Below the pieces are notes generated by a model. That model had not been told where the DNA came from, did no database searches, and saw only the letters and a program-made list of their open reading frames with translations. From SIO4C1 sp039820425 (GTDB lineage: Bacteria; Cyanobacteriota; Cyanobacteriia; Phormidesmidales; Phormidesmidaceae), in contig JBCBQD010000072.1 of assembly GCA_039820425.1 (NCBI GenBank), forward strand, positions 1-22,304: DNA of 22,304 nucleotides, written 5' to 3'. Positions 15,682 through 22,304 of this stretch are shown here, piece after piece. The translations under genes were made by a program, and so were the position numbers. The first letter of the stretch is position 1. The number at the start of each line of letters is the position of its first letter.

Positions 15682-16026
15682 ATGAGTCAGCCCGTTGCAT
15701 CGGTAAATACCAAACTAATTGATTCACTTGCACAAATTATCCTTTCTTTAAACCGGGAAGAGCGTAATTTGCTGACACACAAGATTAGGCAACCAAAACA
15801 GTTGCCAGACGATCAGCAAGCATCGGTTGAAGATAAAGGGTCTGACTATCTTGACTTACTCACAGTCATTGAGCAATGTAAAGAACAACCTGTTCAATTG
15901 CCCTATTATAAGACGGCTGATCATTGGGACAATGCCCTCGTCGCCCTTGAGAAATCTCAGACTCGATACGCCGACAAGTCTTTTAACGATAGCGCCTACT
16001 TGATCCGAGAGGATCGAGAGCGATGA
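15682..16026 (+). CDS. Putative antitoxin of PIN-domain module
   Basis: A 114-residue acidic protein just upstream of a PIN-domain toxin, overlapping it by four bases (ATGA at 16023-16026). That arrangement is the usual one for a type II antitoxin that binds and blocks its toxin and represses the operon. I do not recognise the family: there is no clear ribbon-helix-helix, AbrB or Phd motif. The N-terminal third (LIDSLAQIILSLNREERNLL) is helical and could dimerise or bind DNA; the C-terminal half (KTADHWDNALVALEKSQ...) could wrap the toxin. The identification rests on position. Codon and base composition are more AT-rich than in the flanking genes, in keeping with acquisition by transfer. Confidence 0.65.
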   Translation: MSQPVASVNTKLIDSLAQIILSLNREERNLLTHKIRQPKQLPDDQQASVEDKGSDYLDLLTVIEQCKEQPVQLPYYKTADHWDNALVALEKSQTRYADKSFNDSAYLIREDRER

Positions 16027-16445
16027 CACGATATGTCGTTGATGCTAGCGTAGGCATCAAATGGTTCGTGCCAGAAATTCATTCTGAAGCAGCAAGACAC
16101 CTGATAAATATACGTTGTGAGCTGTTAGTCCCAGATTTATTTTTTCCCGAAATCGGCAATATTCTATGGAAGCGTGTACGTCGTGGGGAAGATACGGCTG
16201 AAAATGCTAGGCAAACCTATGCAGACTTGAGGCTTGTCCCCATGCAGGTGTACGAGTCAGTTCCGCTGGCATCACTAGCTTTGGAGATTGCACTGCACAG
16301 CGGGCGCACAGTTTACGATAGCCTTTACTTGTCACTGGCAATTCTAAAGCAATGCTCGATGATTACTGCTGATTTGAAACTTTTTAATGCGCTGAAAAAT
16401 AGTGCATTGGCGAGTAATTTGACTTGGATAGAGGCTGTGATTTAA
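16023..16445 (+). CDS. PIN-domain (VapC-like) ribonuclease toxin
   Basis: A 140-residue PIN-domain protein. The acidic metal-binding residues expected for a Mg-dependent RNase are present: D7 (VVDASVGIKWF), E43 (FFPEIGNILW), D99 (TVYDSLYLSLA) and D117 (ITADLKLF). VapC toxins cleave tRNA or rRNA to halt translation; the target here cannot be read from the sequence. The start codon overlaps the stop of the preceding small gene, so the two are translationally coupled, as in vapBC operons. Its AT-richness is similar to that of the partner gene. It ends 42 bp from the convergent membrane-protein gene. Confidence 0.85.
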   Translation: MTRYVVDASVGIKWFVPEIHSEAARHLINIRCELLVPDLFFPEIGNILWKRVRRGEDTAENARQTYADLRLVPMQVYESVPLASLALEIALHSGRTVYDSLYLSLAILKQCSMITADLKLFNALKNSALASNLTWIEAVI

Positions 16446-16487
16446 GTTTTAATGCCCCGAAAAGCGAATTTTTAACGCGAAAGGGTA

Positions 16488-17234
16488 TCAGTTTTTGTTC
16501 ATTCTATTCGGATAAATGAGCCACGTTGCCAATCCAAAAAATGGCATGAACCGGAGCCAGCGCAGTAAATGACCCTGTGGGATAATTGCCCCCATCAGTA
16601 CTGCCTGAAAAATTCCGAATAGAAATAGGTCTACGCAAAACGCTAGCGTGACTCGGTTGGTCATCACTTGCTGGCCGAGATAAGCAAACCGTTCTGCAAC
16701 GGTGCCAAACTCGGGGAGGGCTGCACAAAACCAGTAGAGTGCGATCGCACCCACACCCAACCCAATCCACCCAAATACCTGCGCCAAAATCCCCTTCTCC
16801 CCCTGAGATGCCTCCGATACCTGCCCCAGTCGGAGCGCCATATAGGGCATCAAAAACACATTAGTGAGAAACATCGCCGCACCCCACATCGGCACCCGAG
16901 GCAGCTTGCCCCCGCGCGGGTCAAGCAGCAGCAGTGGCAAAAACATAAAAATCCATGCCTCGGCCAGGTTAAAAAACGCCTCCATGGCCGGATGCACAAC
17001 CGGCGCTTCCATCAGGTGAATGCCCAATTGATTCAAAATGGGCAAGACAAAGAAGAAATTGATCGACTCGTCGAGAATCTCTTGCATCGTCTCAGGCTGG
17101 ATCGCCCAAACCGGCTCCCCCGGTAGCCAGTCTGGTGGTGAGAGCAACAACAGCACCACATAGACAACCGTGAGAAACCCTAGTAGTAGAGAGAGTAAGG
17201 TTTCAGGACGAGATCGAAAATTTGAGGTCACCAT
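16488..17234 (-). CDS. Six-helix membrane protein, conserved in cyanobacteria
   Basis: A 248-residue integral membrane protein with about six hydrophobic segments: about 12-31, 92-107, 116-134, 155-173, 196-218 and 226-243. A conserved-looking block (EAWIFMFLPLLLLDPRGGKLPRVPMWGAAMFLTNVFLMPYMALR) resembles proteins of unknown function in cyanobacteria and chloroplasts, recalled from memory only. No transport or enzyme motif is visible. Its ATG overlaps the stop codon region of the leucine-rich-repeat gene by seven bases, so the two are translationally coupled and probably one transcript. A functional link with the secreted LRR protein is possible but untested. Confidence 0.75.
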   Translation of the reverse strand: MVTSNFRSRPETLLSLLLGFLTVVYVVLLLLSPPDWLPGEPVWAIQPETMQEILDESINFFFVLPILNQLGIHLMEAPVVHPAMEAFFNLAEAWIFMFLPLLLLDPRGGKLPRVPMWGAAMFLTNVFLMPYMALRLGQVSEASQGEKGILAQVFGWIGLGVGAIALYWFCAALPEFGTVAERFAYLGQQVMTNRVTLAFCVDLFLFGIFQAVLMGAIIPQGHLLRWLRFMPFFGLATWLIYPNRMNKN

Positions 17235-18094
17235 GGGTTAGAAGCCGCCCATTTACAAATGGTTTGAGGCTCTACTGGACAAGTTAAATCGTCAAGCGGA
17301 TTGCCTTTGAGGTTGAGATACGCAAGATTGGTGAGACTCGTCAGAGGTGTCGCATCGGCAATGTCATTATCACTCAGAGAAAGCTCCTCCAGGTTTGTCA
17401 GGCTAGCGAGGGGGGCAACATCAGAAATGGCATTGCGACTGAGAGACAGCCAGACCAGTTTGGTTAGATTTACCAGGGGGGCCAAATCGGCAATGGCATT
17501 GCGCCCGAGCTGCAGTCGCGTCAGATCCCTCAGACTGGCCAGTGGGGTGACATCGGTAATGTGGTTGCTACCCAACTCAAGGATAATCAGCTCGCCCAAA
17601 CTGGCGAGGGGCTCAACATCTTCGATATCATTGCCCCCCAGCTGCAACACAATCAGATCCGTGAGACCCGACAGGGGGGCGACATCTTCAAGATGATTGT
17701 TGCCCAGGCTGAGCCAGATCAGGTTAGTTAGGGGGGCCAACGGGCTGACATCCGAAATTTCGTTGTTGCTCAGGCTGAGCCCGGTCAGATGGGTCAGGCT
17801 GGACAGGGGCGTGATGTCTGCGATCGCAACTTCATCGAGGGAAAGCTCGGTAAGGCTGCTGAGGGTTGCCTGGGCCTGGGCACAGTTTTGAGTCTCAGCC
17901 TCGGCTAGCAGTAAATTAACGGTGTGTCTGGCCGCTAGGGTTAGCTGGGGTTTATGAATACACCAATCAGCAAAGGTTTCAAACCTGGCTGGTGGCTCTG
18001 CGCCCTGGGCTTTGGCGTTGCCCCCTCCCGCAAGTGCAGCTAACGAGGCTAATAGACCGACCCGGATGACTGTTTTTATGGACGCCGTTTTCAT
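17228..18094 (-). CDS. Secreted leucine-rich-repeat protein
   Basis: A 288-residue protein with a signal peptide (MKTASIKTVIRVGLLASL, cleavage near residue 30) and about nine 22-residue leucine-rich repeats (about 78-274) of the SDS22/internalin type: L..L..L.L..N.I.D..PL. The repeats give a curved beta-sheet surface for protein binding, probably in the periplasm or outside. It has cysteines at about residues 45 and 71 and two near the C-terminus (CPVEPQTIC), which may cap the repeat stack with disulphides. I chose the ATG at 18094 because the signal peptide starts there; an in-frame ATG at 18172 would add 26 residues built partly from a 12-bp DNA duplication. The stop overlaps the start of the downstream membrane-protein gene. 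Confidence 0.85.
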   Translation of the reverse strand: MKTASIKTVIRVGLLASLAALAGGGNAKAQGAEPPARFETFADWCIHKPQLTLAARHTVNLLLAEAETQNCAQAQATLSSLTELSLDEVAIADITPLSSLTHLTGLSLSNNEISDVSPLAPLTNLIWLSLGNNHLEDVAPLSGLTDLIVLQLGGNDIEDVEPLASLGELIILELGSNHITDVTPLASLRDLTRLQLGRNAIADLAPLVNLTKLVWLSLSRNAISDVAPLASLTNLEELSLSDNDIADATPLTSLTNLAYLNLKGNPLDDLTCPVEPQTICKWAASNPW

Positions 18095-18100
18095 GGGATA

Positions 18101-18136
18101 TGGCAAAGATGGATTCGCGATTTCTGGCAAAGATGG
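18101..18136. repeat. 12-bp direct repeat upstream of LRR gene
   Basis: TGGCAAAGATGG occurs at 18101-18112 and 18125-18136, a 24-bp period. It sits just before the preferred LRR start codon. Confidence 0.7.
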
Positions 18137-18183
18137 GCTCGCAAGCTGTTTGGGGTTGGCTAACGTTTGCATCGACTGGCAGC

Positions 18184-18723
18184 TTAACCCATCCTACAAT
18201 CCTCCGCGCCCCCCTCTCCGCGTCCCCCCTCTCCGCGTCCCCGCGTCTCCACTATCTCCCCCACCCTCCCCCTCTCCCCCGCTCCCCTACCTTCCCTTAA
18301 AAACCTGCGCACCAGCGGTGACACCCACCGAATAATCGAAAACGCCATTCGCCCTGGTTTAATCGGCGGCTCTACAATATCCCGCGCGAAGATCATCTTG
18401 CCTGTGGTTTCAGACAGGCGGTAGAAGCTGGCCCCCCGACCGTTGGGGAACGGAATGCCGTCGAGCTCAACGTGCCAGGTGAGGCCCACCGCCAGGGAGT
18501 CGCCCGTAGTGATGTCGTCGATGACGAATTGCAGCGCCTCGGGGATTTTCTGGCAGGACTCTTCAAACAGGGTTCGGATGGCGGCTTTGCCCTGGAAGGG
18601 TTTGGGAAAGTTGAAATCTTGATAGGTGCAGTCGTCGTCGATGAATGCGATCGCACCGTCCACATCGCGACGGTTAATGGCATCGTACATCGCCTGAATG
18701 ATCTCGCTGGCAGGTTGGGGCAT
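18184..18723 (-). CDS. SnoaL/NTF2-like protein with repeat-derived tail
   Basis: A 179-residue protein. Residues about 1-125 form a SnoaL-like NTF2 fold (ASEIIQAMYDAINRRDVDGA, then FIDDDCTYQDFNFPKPFQGKAAI), a small cone-shaped domain used by isomerases, hydrolases and binding proteins; in cyanobacteria many are uncharacterised. The active-site residues cannot be assigned. From about residue 143 the chain becomes a Gly/Arg/Glu-rich tail (EGRGAGERGRVGE...) encoded by a low-complexity repeat (18195-18296), so the gene appears to read through a repeat that arrived at its 3' end and lost its original stop. The tail is probably disordered. It is upstream of the LRR gene on the same strand. Confidence 0.8.
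   Translation of the reverse strand: MPQPASEIIQAMYDAINRRDVDGAIAFIDDDCTYQDFNFPKPFQGKAAIRTLFEESCQKIPEALQFVIDDITTGDSLAVGLTWHVELDGIPFPNGRGASFYRLSETTGKMIFARDIVEPPIKPGRMAFSIIRWVSPLVRRFLREGRGAGERGRVGEIVETRGRGEGGRGEGGAEDCRMG
18195..18296. repeat. C-rich low-complexity repeat inside SnoaL-like 3' end
   Basis: Units such as CCCCCCTCTCCGCGT occur in tandem at about 18207-18240, then CCCCCTCT-like units. The whole stretch is in frame with the SnoaL-like gene on - and has no stop codon in that frame. Confidence 0.75.
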
Positions 18724-18761
18724 AGGTTTAGGTATTTTCGTTGGTCAGGGCGTTATCAAGA

Positions 18762-18908
18762 TTACCCTTGGGGGTACTGCCACACGGGTAACCCGTCGGC
18801 CACACTAAGTGTATTGGAATTCATCAGGCCATATTTGCTTGAGATTCCAGTGGTGATTGACAAACAGGTGTGCACTCCCCGTTCTAAGGAATGGGGAGTT
18901 TTTTATTT
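18762..18908 (+). ncRNA. Candidate + strand small RNA ending at an intrinsic terminator
   Basis: The 209-bp gap between the SnoaL-like and SRAP genes, both on -, holds a strong + strand terminator with no + strand gene before it for more than 2 kb. Before the terminator are foldable segments: TACCC (18763-18767) with GGGTA (18772-18776), ACGGG (18784-18788) with CCCGT (18792-18796), and TGGAAT (18815-18820) with ATTCCA (18844-18849). The 5' end is a guess, as no promoter is clear. It does not match any riboswitch or cyanobacterial RNA I can recall. Confidence 0.4.
18874..18908 (+). terminator. Strong intrinsic terminator on + strand
   Basis: ACTCCCCGTTC (18874-18884) pairs with GAATGGGGAGT (18889-18899) over 11 bp including one G-U pair, with loop TAAG. 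Its end runs into TTTTTTATTT (18899-18908). On - the sequence after the hairpin is not T-rich, so it works only for + strand transcripts. Confidence 0.85.
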
Positions 18909-18932
18909 ACGACGGCAACGGCATTGATTTAT

Positions 18933-19613
18933 TCATGATGCCAAAGGCTCAATGCAGGCCGAGGTTTCGTTGCGGGGGCTATTGACCGTGGTACTGACCG
19001 GGTAGGCTTGCATGGCAGCCGCCTCATAGGGGCGCAGTAAAGGCTGGAGATCGCGGGCAGTTTGCAAAGTCGGGTCTAACCAGGTGTCGTAGTCCCGAGG
19101 ATGCAAAATCACCGGCATGCGATTGTGGATCGTCTCCATCAGAGCATTGGGCGCGGTGGTCAGAATGGTGCAGGTTTCTAAATAGCTGCCATCGCCGCTC
19201 TCCCAGATCTCCCAAAGCCCAGCAAAGCCAAACAGGGCATGGTCTTCTAGCTGGATATAGTAGGGCTGCTTTTTCTGACTCGTTTTCTGGCCCGTTTTCT
19301 GCCATTCATAAAAACCATCGGCCACAATTAAACACCGCCTCCGCTTAAACGCCGCCCGAAAAGACGGTTTCTCCGCTACGGTTTCTGCCCTGGCGTTGAT
19401 CATCCGACTGCCAATGCTAGGGTCCTTTGACCACGAGGGCACCAGCCCCCATTGAAAAATGCGATACTCCCGCGCATCACCGGGTTGAGCAATGGCTGAC
19501 ACTGGCTGGGTGGGGGCAATGTTGTACCTGGGTGGTGGATTGGGCGGAGTGGTTAGACCAAAGGCCTTGGCAATGGCTTCGCCGGATTGGGTCTGGGTGT
19601 AGCGTCCGCACAT
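18933..19613 (-). CDS. SRAP family protein (YedK/HMCES), abasic-site protection
   Basis: A 226-residue SOS response-associated peptidase domain protein. It crosslinks covalently to abasic sites in single-stranded DNA through its N-terminal cysteine and so shields them from strand breakage. All key residues are visible: C2 in MCGRY (exposed after Met removal), N73 in INARAET, E103 in DGFYEW and H163 in IHNRMPV. Other family blocks are RYNIAPTQPV and FQWGLVPSW. Length is normal. The start is fixed by the need for Cys at position 2. No LexA-like site is obvious upstream; instead there are G-rich repeats and a tandem array shared with the MscS gene 3' end. Confidence 0.95.
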   Translation of the reverse strand: MCGRYTQTQSGEAIAKAFGLTTPPNPPPRYNIAPTQPVSAIAQPGDAREYRIFQWGLVPSWSKDPSIGSRMINARAETVAEKPSFRAAFKRRRCLIVADGFYEWQKTGQKTSQKKQPYYIQLEDHALFGFAGLWEIWESGDGSYLETCTILTTAPNALMETIHNRMPVILHPRDYDTWLDPTLQTARDLQPLLRPYEAAAMQAYPVSTTVNSPRNETSACIEPLAS

Positions 19614-19672
19614 GGAGTGGTGGGGTGGTGAGTGGGTGAGTGGTGAGTGGGGGAGTGAGCAACTGCTCCATT

Positions 19673-19756
19673 CACCAGCGCAGCGAACTCACCAGCGCAG
19701 CGAACTCACCAAGCGCAGCGAACTCACCAAGCGCAGCGAACTCACCAAACGCAGCG
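19673..19756. repeat. Tandem 17/18-bp repeat, about five copies
   Basis: CACCAGCGCAGCGAACT (17 bp) occurs at 19673-19689 and 19690-19706; an 18-bp form with an extra A occurs at 19707-19724 and 19725-19742; a partial fifth copy is at 19743-19756. It lies between the SRAP start and the MscS stop. G-rich GTGAGTGG-type repeats are next to it (about 19618-19660). Confidence 0.9.
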
Positions 19757-19769
19757 CCCCCACCCAATT

Positions 19770-21707
19770 TTACCGTCTCAACACAACACTCTGCTGGGGC
19801 AACCCAATCTGAATCCCGGCTTCGTCAAAGGCTTGTTTGATGCGCAGGCGAAACTCTCGTCCGACTGCCCATTGTTGCATGGCCTGGGTTTTGATCCAGA
19901 CCTGGAGCAGAATGCCAGCGTGAGAGATTTGATCCACACCCAGGACAGAGGCGGGTTCTAAAATTTTGTCCTGCCACAGGGGGTCGGTGCGCATCGTATC
20001 AGCGACGGTGCGGATAATCTCCAGGGCCTGTTTGATGTCGGCGTCGTAGGCAATCTCAATGGTAAAATCAACCCGCGACCAGTCTTTGGTGAGATTTTCG
20101 ACGGTGGTGATTTGGCCGTTGGGGATGGTGATCAGCCGTCCCTCGGGACCGCGAATTTGGGTAGTGTACAGACTCATCTCTTCGACTAGACCAGCGTACT
20201 CACCAACTTTAATCACATCGCCCACAGCAAAGCGGTCGGTCCATAAAATCACGGCTCCGTTAAGCATGTCTTGTAGCACATTACGCGAGACAAAGGCAAA
20301 GACCACTGCGATCGCACCTGCACTGGCCAGCACCGCTGGGTCAATCCCAAAGGCTTGCACGGTGAGATAAGCACCCAACGCAGTAAAGAAAAGCGTGGTG
20401 GCACTTTGCAGGGCCGGGGAGTAGGTACTGACCCGCAGGGCCACCCGGTTAGCTTGCGGATCGTCAAGCTGGGCGTTTTTGCCCCATTGGTTGAGGTAAT
20501 AGTCAATCTCGACGTCAAGCAGGGTATCGAGCAGGGTCACCCCCAGCCAGATAATCGGCAACAAGATCGCCTGACTAAACACATAGGGGGCATAGGGGCG
20601 AGTAATCGGATATAGCCACGCAATTGCACCACCTGCTACAAAGAAAACGCACACTTCTAGCCAGACAATCAGCTGCACGACAAACTGCAACAGATTACGC
20701 TGTTGTTTGAGCAGGGTTTGTTCTTTGAGAAAGGCTTTGGAAAAGGTGGCTAAGAAGTGATTGACGGACTGGCCTGCCTCGGAAACCACGGTCAGGGGCT
20801 TAAAAGCGTGATTTGAGAAGGGCTGGGATGACATTTGGGGCGTCCACTGGGGCGAGAGGGGAGATGCCATGGCATCGGCGGGGGGCTGAGCGTCTTCCGG
20901 GGTGATCGCCTCAGGGTCCACGGTCATGGATTTTTTGAGTTCTTTTTCCGAATTTTTGAGGCGCTTGCGCAGGGTGCGGCTGCGGCTGCGACATTTGCGG
21001 CGGGCAAACTCAATCCCGGCGGTGAGCAAGGCGGCCAGGGCGACGAGTGCGATCGCAATGACCGGCTTGGCCCAGGCATATTGGGTGTCAAAGGATCGCT
21101 CCCAGAGTTTATGGCTGAGGCTGGTGCTGATAATCGCTTGCCAGGCTTTGGCGAGATCATCCTTGGGTTGACCGTTGTGCAGGGCGTCAAACTCGGTAAC
21201 CGTGACCAGGGTTTGTTGCTGTAGCCCATAGTCGGGTTGTGCCGACAAAAACACCACGGTTTGCTCGTTTTCAAGCCCAACCAGGACCTGGGGGGTGCTG
21301 GGGTGAAGCCCCTCGCGGGGGGTGATCAGGTCAGTGAGTCGGACGTCTACGGTGGCGAGGGTGTTTTGGACAGTGGGTTGCGATCGCACCACCCTAAGCA
21401 CCTCTCGAAAGCTGCGCTGCACCAACTTAGCTCGGGTTTCGACATCCAGGGTGCTGGCGTCAGGGGTGGCAGCTTGCAGGGTCGCCGCTGGCCCGGCAAT
21501 GGTAAAACTGACCCCCCGTGAGCCGTAAAGGTAAACATTGCTGCACACCAGCCTGCCGCAGGGCCGCTCGGCGTTGGGCCGCCAGCCAAAGGCGGCCTCG
21601 GTCGGGTCGGGCTCGTCAATGACAGGCAACCATTGGGCTCCCGCGGGGGCGGCGAGGAGCAGAGCGGTGAGGCAGGCGAGTAGGCAGTAAAGGAGTCGGC
21701 GTGGCAA
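19770..21707 (-). CDS. MscS-family mechanosensitive channel with periplasmic N-terminal domain
   Basis: A 645-residue protein. An N-terminal signal peptide (to about residue 24, ...PAGAQW) is followed by a periplasmic domain (about 25-210) with two cysteines (RPCGRLVCSNVY). Then come a membrane helix (about 213-233), a charged cytosolic loop of about 100 residues, two to three further helices, and the MscS core: pore-lining helix with DPAVLASAGAIAVVFAFVSR, then NVLQDMLNGAVILWTDRFAVGDVIKV (beta domain) and a C-terminal alpha/beta domain. Such channels open under membrane tension to release solutes in hypo-osmotic shock; the extra domain resembles the larger, slower-gating subclasses. The start is TTG at 21707, since no in-frame ATG precedes the signal peptide and a stop lies upstream. 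Confidence 0.88.
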   Translation of the reverse strand: MPRRLLYCLLACLTALLLAAPAGAQWLPVIDEPDPTEAAFGWRPNAERPCGRLVCSNVYLYGSRGVSFTIAGPAATLQAATPDASTLDVETRAKLVQRSFREVLRVVRSQPTVQNTLATVDVRLTDLITPREGLHPSTPQVLVGLENEQTVVFLSAQPDYGLQQQTLVTVTEFDALHNGQPKDDLAKAWQAIISTSLSHKLWERSFDTQYAWAKPVIAIALVALAALLTAGIEFARRKCRSRSRTLRKRLKNSEKELKKSMTVDPEAITPEDAQPPADAMASPLSPQWTPQMSSQPFSNHAFKPLTVVSEAGQSVNHFLATFSKAFLKEQTLLKQQRNLLQFVVQLIVWLEVCVFFVAGGAIAWLYPITRPYAPYVFSQAILLPIIWLGVTLLDTLLDVEIDYYLNQWGKNAQLDDPQANRVALRVSTYSPALQSATTLFFTALGAYLTVQAFGIDPAVLASAGAIAVVFAFVSRNVLQDMLNGAVILWTDRFAVGDVIKVGEYAGLVEEMSLYTTQIRGPEGRLITIPNGQITTVENLTKDWSRVDFTIEIAYDADIKQALEIIRTVADTMRTDPLWQDKILEPASVLGVDQISHAGILLQVWIKTQAMQQWAVGREFRLRIKQAFDEAGIQIGLPQQSVVLRR

Positions 21708-21739
21708 GGATGGTAAGGGAATGAGGGTTACGATTTAGT

Positions 21740-21820
21740 GTAGCGAGGGGTGGGGGTGGTGGGTAGGGGGAGGGTAAAGGGCGAAAGGGTAAAGGCGAAG
21801 GGCGAAGGGGTGTTTTTTCC
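21740..21820. repeat. G-rich low-complexity repeats upstream of MscS gene
   Basis: GGGTGG-like and AGGGCGAA/AGGGTAAA units fill most of the 124-bp gap between the four-helix-bundle gene and the MscS-like gene. Their position leaves little room for an MscS promoter. Confidence 0.65.
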
Positions 21821-21831
21821 AGCCTATGGGT

Positions 21832-22194
21832 TTATTGCTTGAGTACCTGGATCTGCTTTGCTAGCATTCGGCCTAATTGAAGCACTTGACTGTGTAGCGT
21901 GTCGTAATCCTCTTGGGGTAGGTAACCGATTTCCATAGCTACTCTCAATAAACTGCGAACTTCCCCAACTGAGCCCTTTGCAATACTCAAAAACTGAACA
22001 TATTCCTTCCTCGAACATCGTTCATATCCTTCTGCAATATTGGTTGGGACAGAAACGATCGCCCTGCGCAACTGATCTTTCAGACCAAAGTCCCGACTCA
22101 GCTTACCTTGAGTCGTAATTTTATAAATCTGCTTGGTCAGCTCAATCCCCTGCTGCCATACCCGCAAATCCTCAAACTTCTCAACCTTACCCAT
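21832..22194 (-). CDS. Four-helix-bundle protein, IVS/S23 (bAvd-like) family
   Basis: A 120-residue protein of the four-helix-bundle family first found in 23S rRNA intervening sequences; the Avd accessory proteins of diversity-generating retroelements share the fold. Family blocks are clear: FEDLRVWQQGIELTKQIYK near the N-terminus, LKDQLRRAIVSVPTNIAEGYER in the middle and EYVQFLSIAKGSVGEVRSLL after it. Members form pentameric barrels and are thought to bind nucleic acid. Neither an rRNA gene nor a reverse transcriptase is in the window, so this is an orphan copy, as is common in cyanobacteria; its function is unknown. I chose the ATG at 22194; a TTG one codon earlier is also possible. Confidence 0.88.
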   Translation of the reverse strand: MGKVEKFEDLRVWQQGIELTKQIYKITTQGKLSRDFGLKDQLRRAIVSVPTNIAEGYERCSRKEYVQFLSIAKGSVGEVRSLLRVAMEIGYLPQEDYDTLHSQVLQLGRMLAKQIQVLKQ

Positions 22195-22197
22195 CAA

Positions 22198-22304
22198 TGT
22201 TCAGACCCCGCGCCATTCCCCCCCAAGCATTCCCCCTTTCCCCATAAACCAGAGCGGACGAGCGTCGTGGAGGGAAGGAGGGGATTCCTCCGGGGAGATC
22301 TGGG
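22198..22304. other. Right-edge sequence, no gene seen
   Basis: C-rich then G-rich sequence with a small GGAGG/CCTCC hairpin near 22277-22291. I see no coding frame or RNA gene here. Confidence 0.4.

Noticed and set aside
19612..19840. Frames on + encoding repeated Ser-Glu-Leu-Thr-Lys-Arg units
   Set aside because: They are translations of the 17/18-bp tandem DNA repeat and have no other support.

Overview
The window is chromosomal DNA from a cyanobacterium, probably a filamentous Leptolyngbya-like lineage, though the genus is inferred. Three things point this way. The octamer GCGATCGC (HIP1) occurs at least 15 times where well under one copy is expected by chance. A zeta-carotene desaturase (crtQ) is next to an SRPBCC gene, as in other cyanobacteria. 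Many gaps between genes carry short tandem heptamer arrays (STRR) typical of these genomes. I see no rRNA, tRNA, CRISPR array, prophage or intact insertion sequence.

Layout, left to right. A Tat-exported nitroreductase-like protein (+) faces an 817-residue N6-adenine methyltransferase-like protein (-) that looks degenerate: its catalytic motif reads APPW and the C-terminal recognition region is missing. Next come an SRPBCC protein, crtQ and a conserved cyanobacterial protein (DUF6930-like), all on -. Across a structured intergenic region, a SufA/IscA-type Fe-S carrier and a TPR protein run on +, followed by two small proteins of 64 and 81 residues. yvcK (-) is divergent from a lipid-transport pair (+): a MlaF/TGD3-type ATPase and an MCE/MlaD/Ycf22-type substrate-binding protein. 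A secreted class A beta-lactamase-fold serine hydrolase (-) converges on that pair and is followed by a PIN-domain toxin-antitoxin module (+). The right part is nearly all on -: a six-helix membrane protein overlapping a secreted leucine-rich-repeat protein, a SnoaL-like protein, an SRAP (YedK/HMCES) DNA-repair protein, an MscS-type mechanosensitive channel and a four-helix-bundle (IVS/S23) protein.

Most genes are housekeeping or envelope functions: carotenoid synthesis, Fe-S assembly, lipid trafficking, cell-wall or metabolic control, osmotic relief and abasic-site repair. The accessory parts are the damaged methyltransferase, the toxin-antitoxin pair, the four-helix-bundle gene and the repeats.

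I found no clearly new multi-gene system. The best leads are: (1) a strong + strand intrinsic terminator at 18874-18908 with no + strand gene before it, preceded by foldable sequence, suggesting a small RNA; (2) a 120-bp region at 8222-8341 with three long complementary segments, two of them mutually exclusive, between the DUF6930 and sufA-like genes; (3) heptamer arrays that carry stop codons and sit exactly at gene ends, where they act as stops in all three frames; (4) the damaged methyltransferase that ends at such an array.
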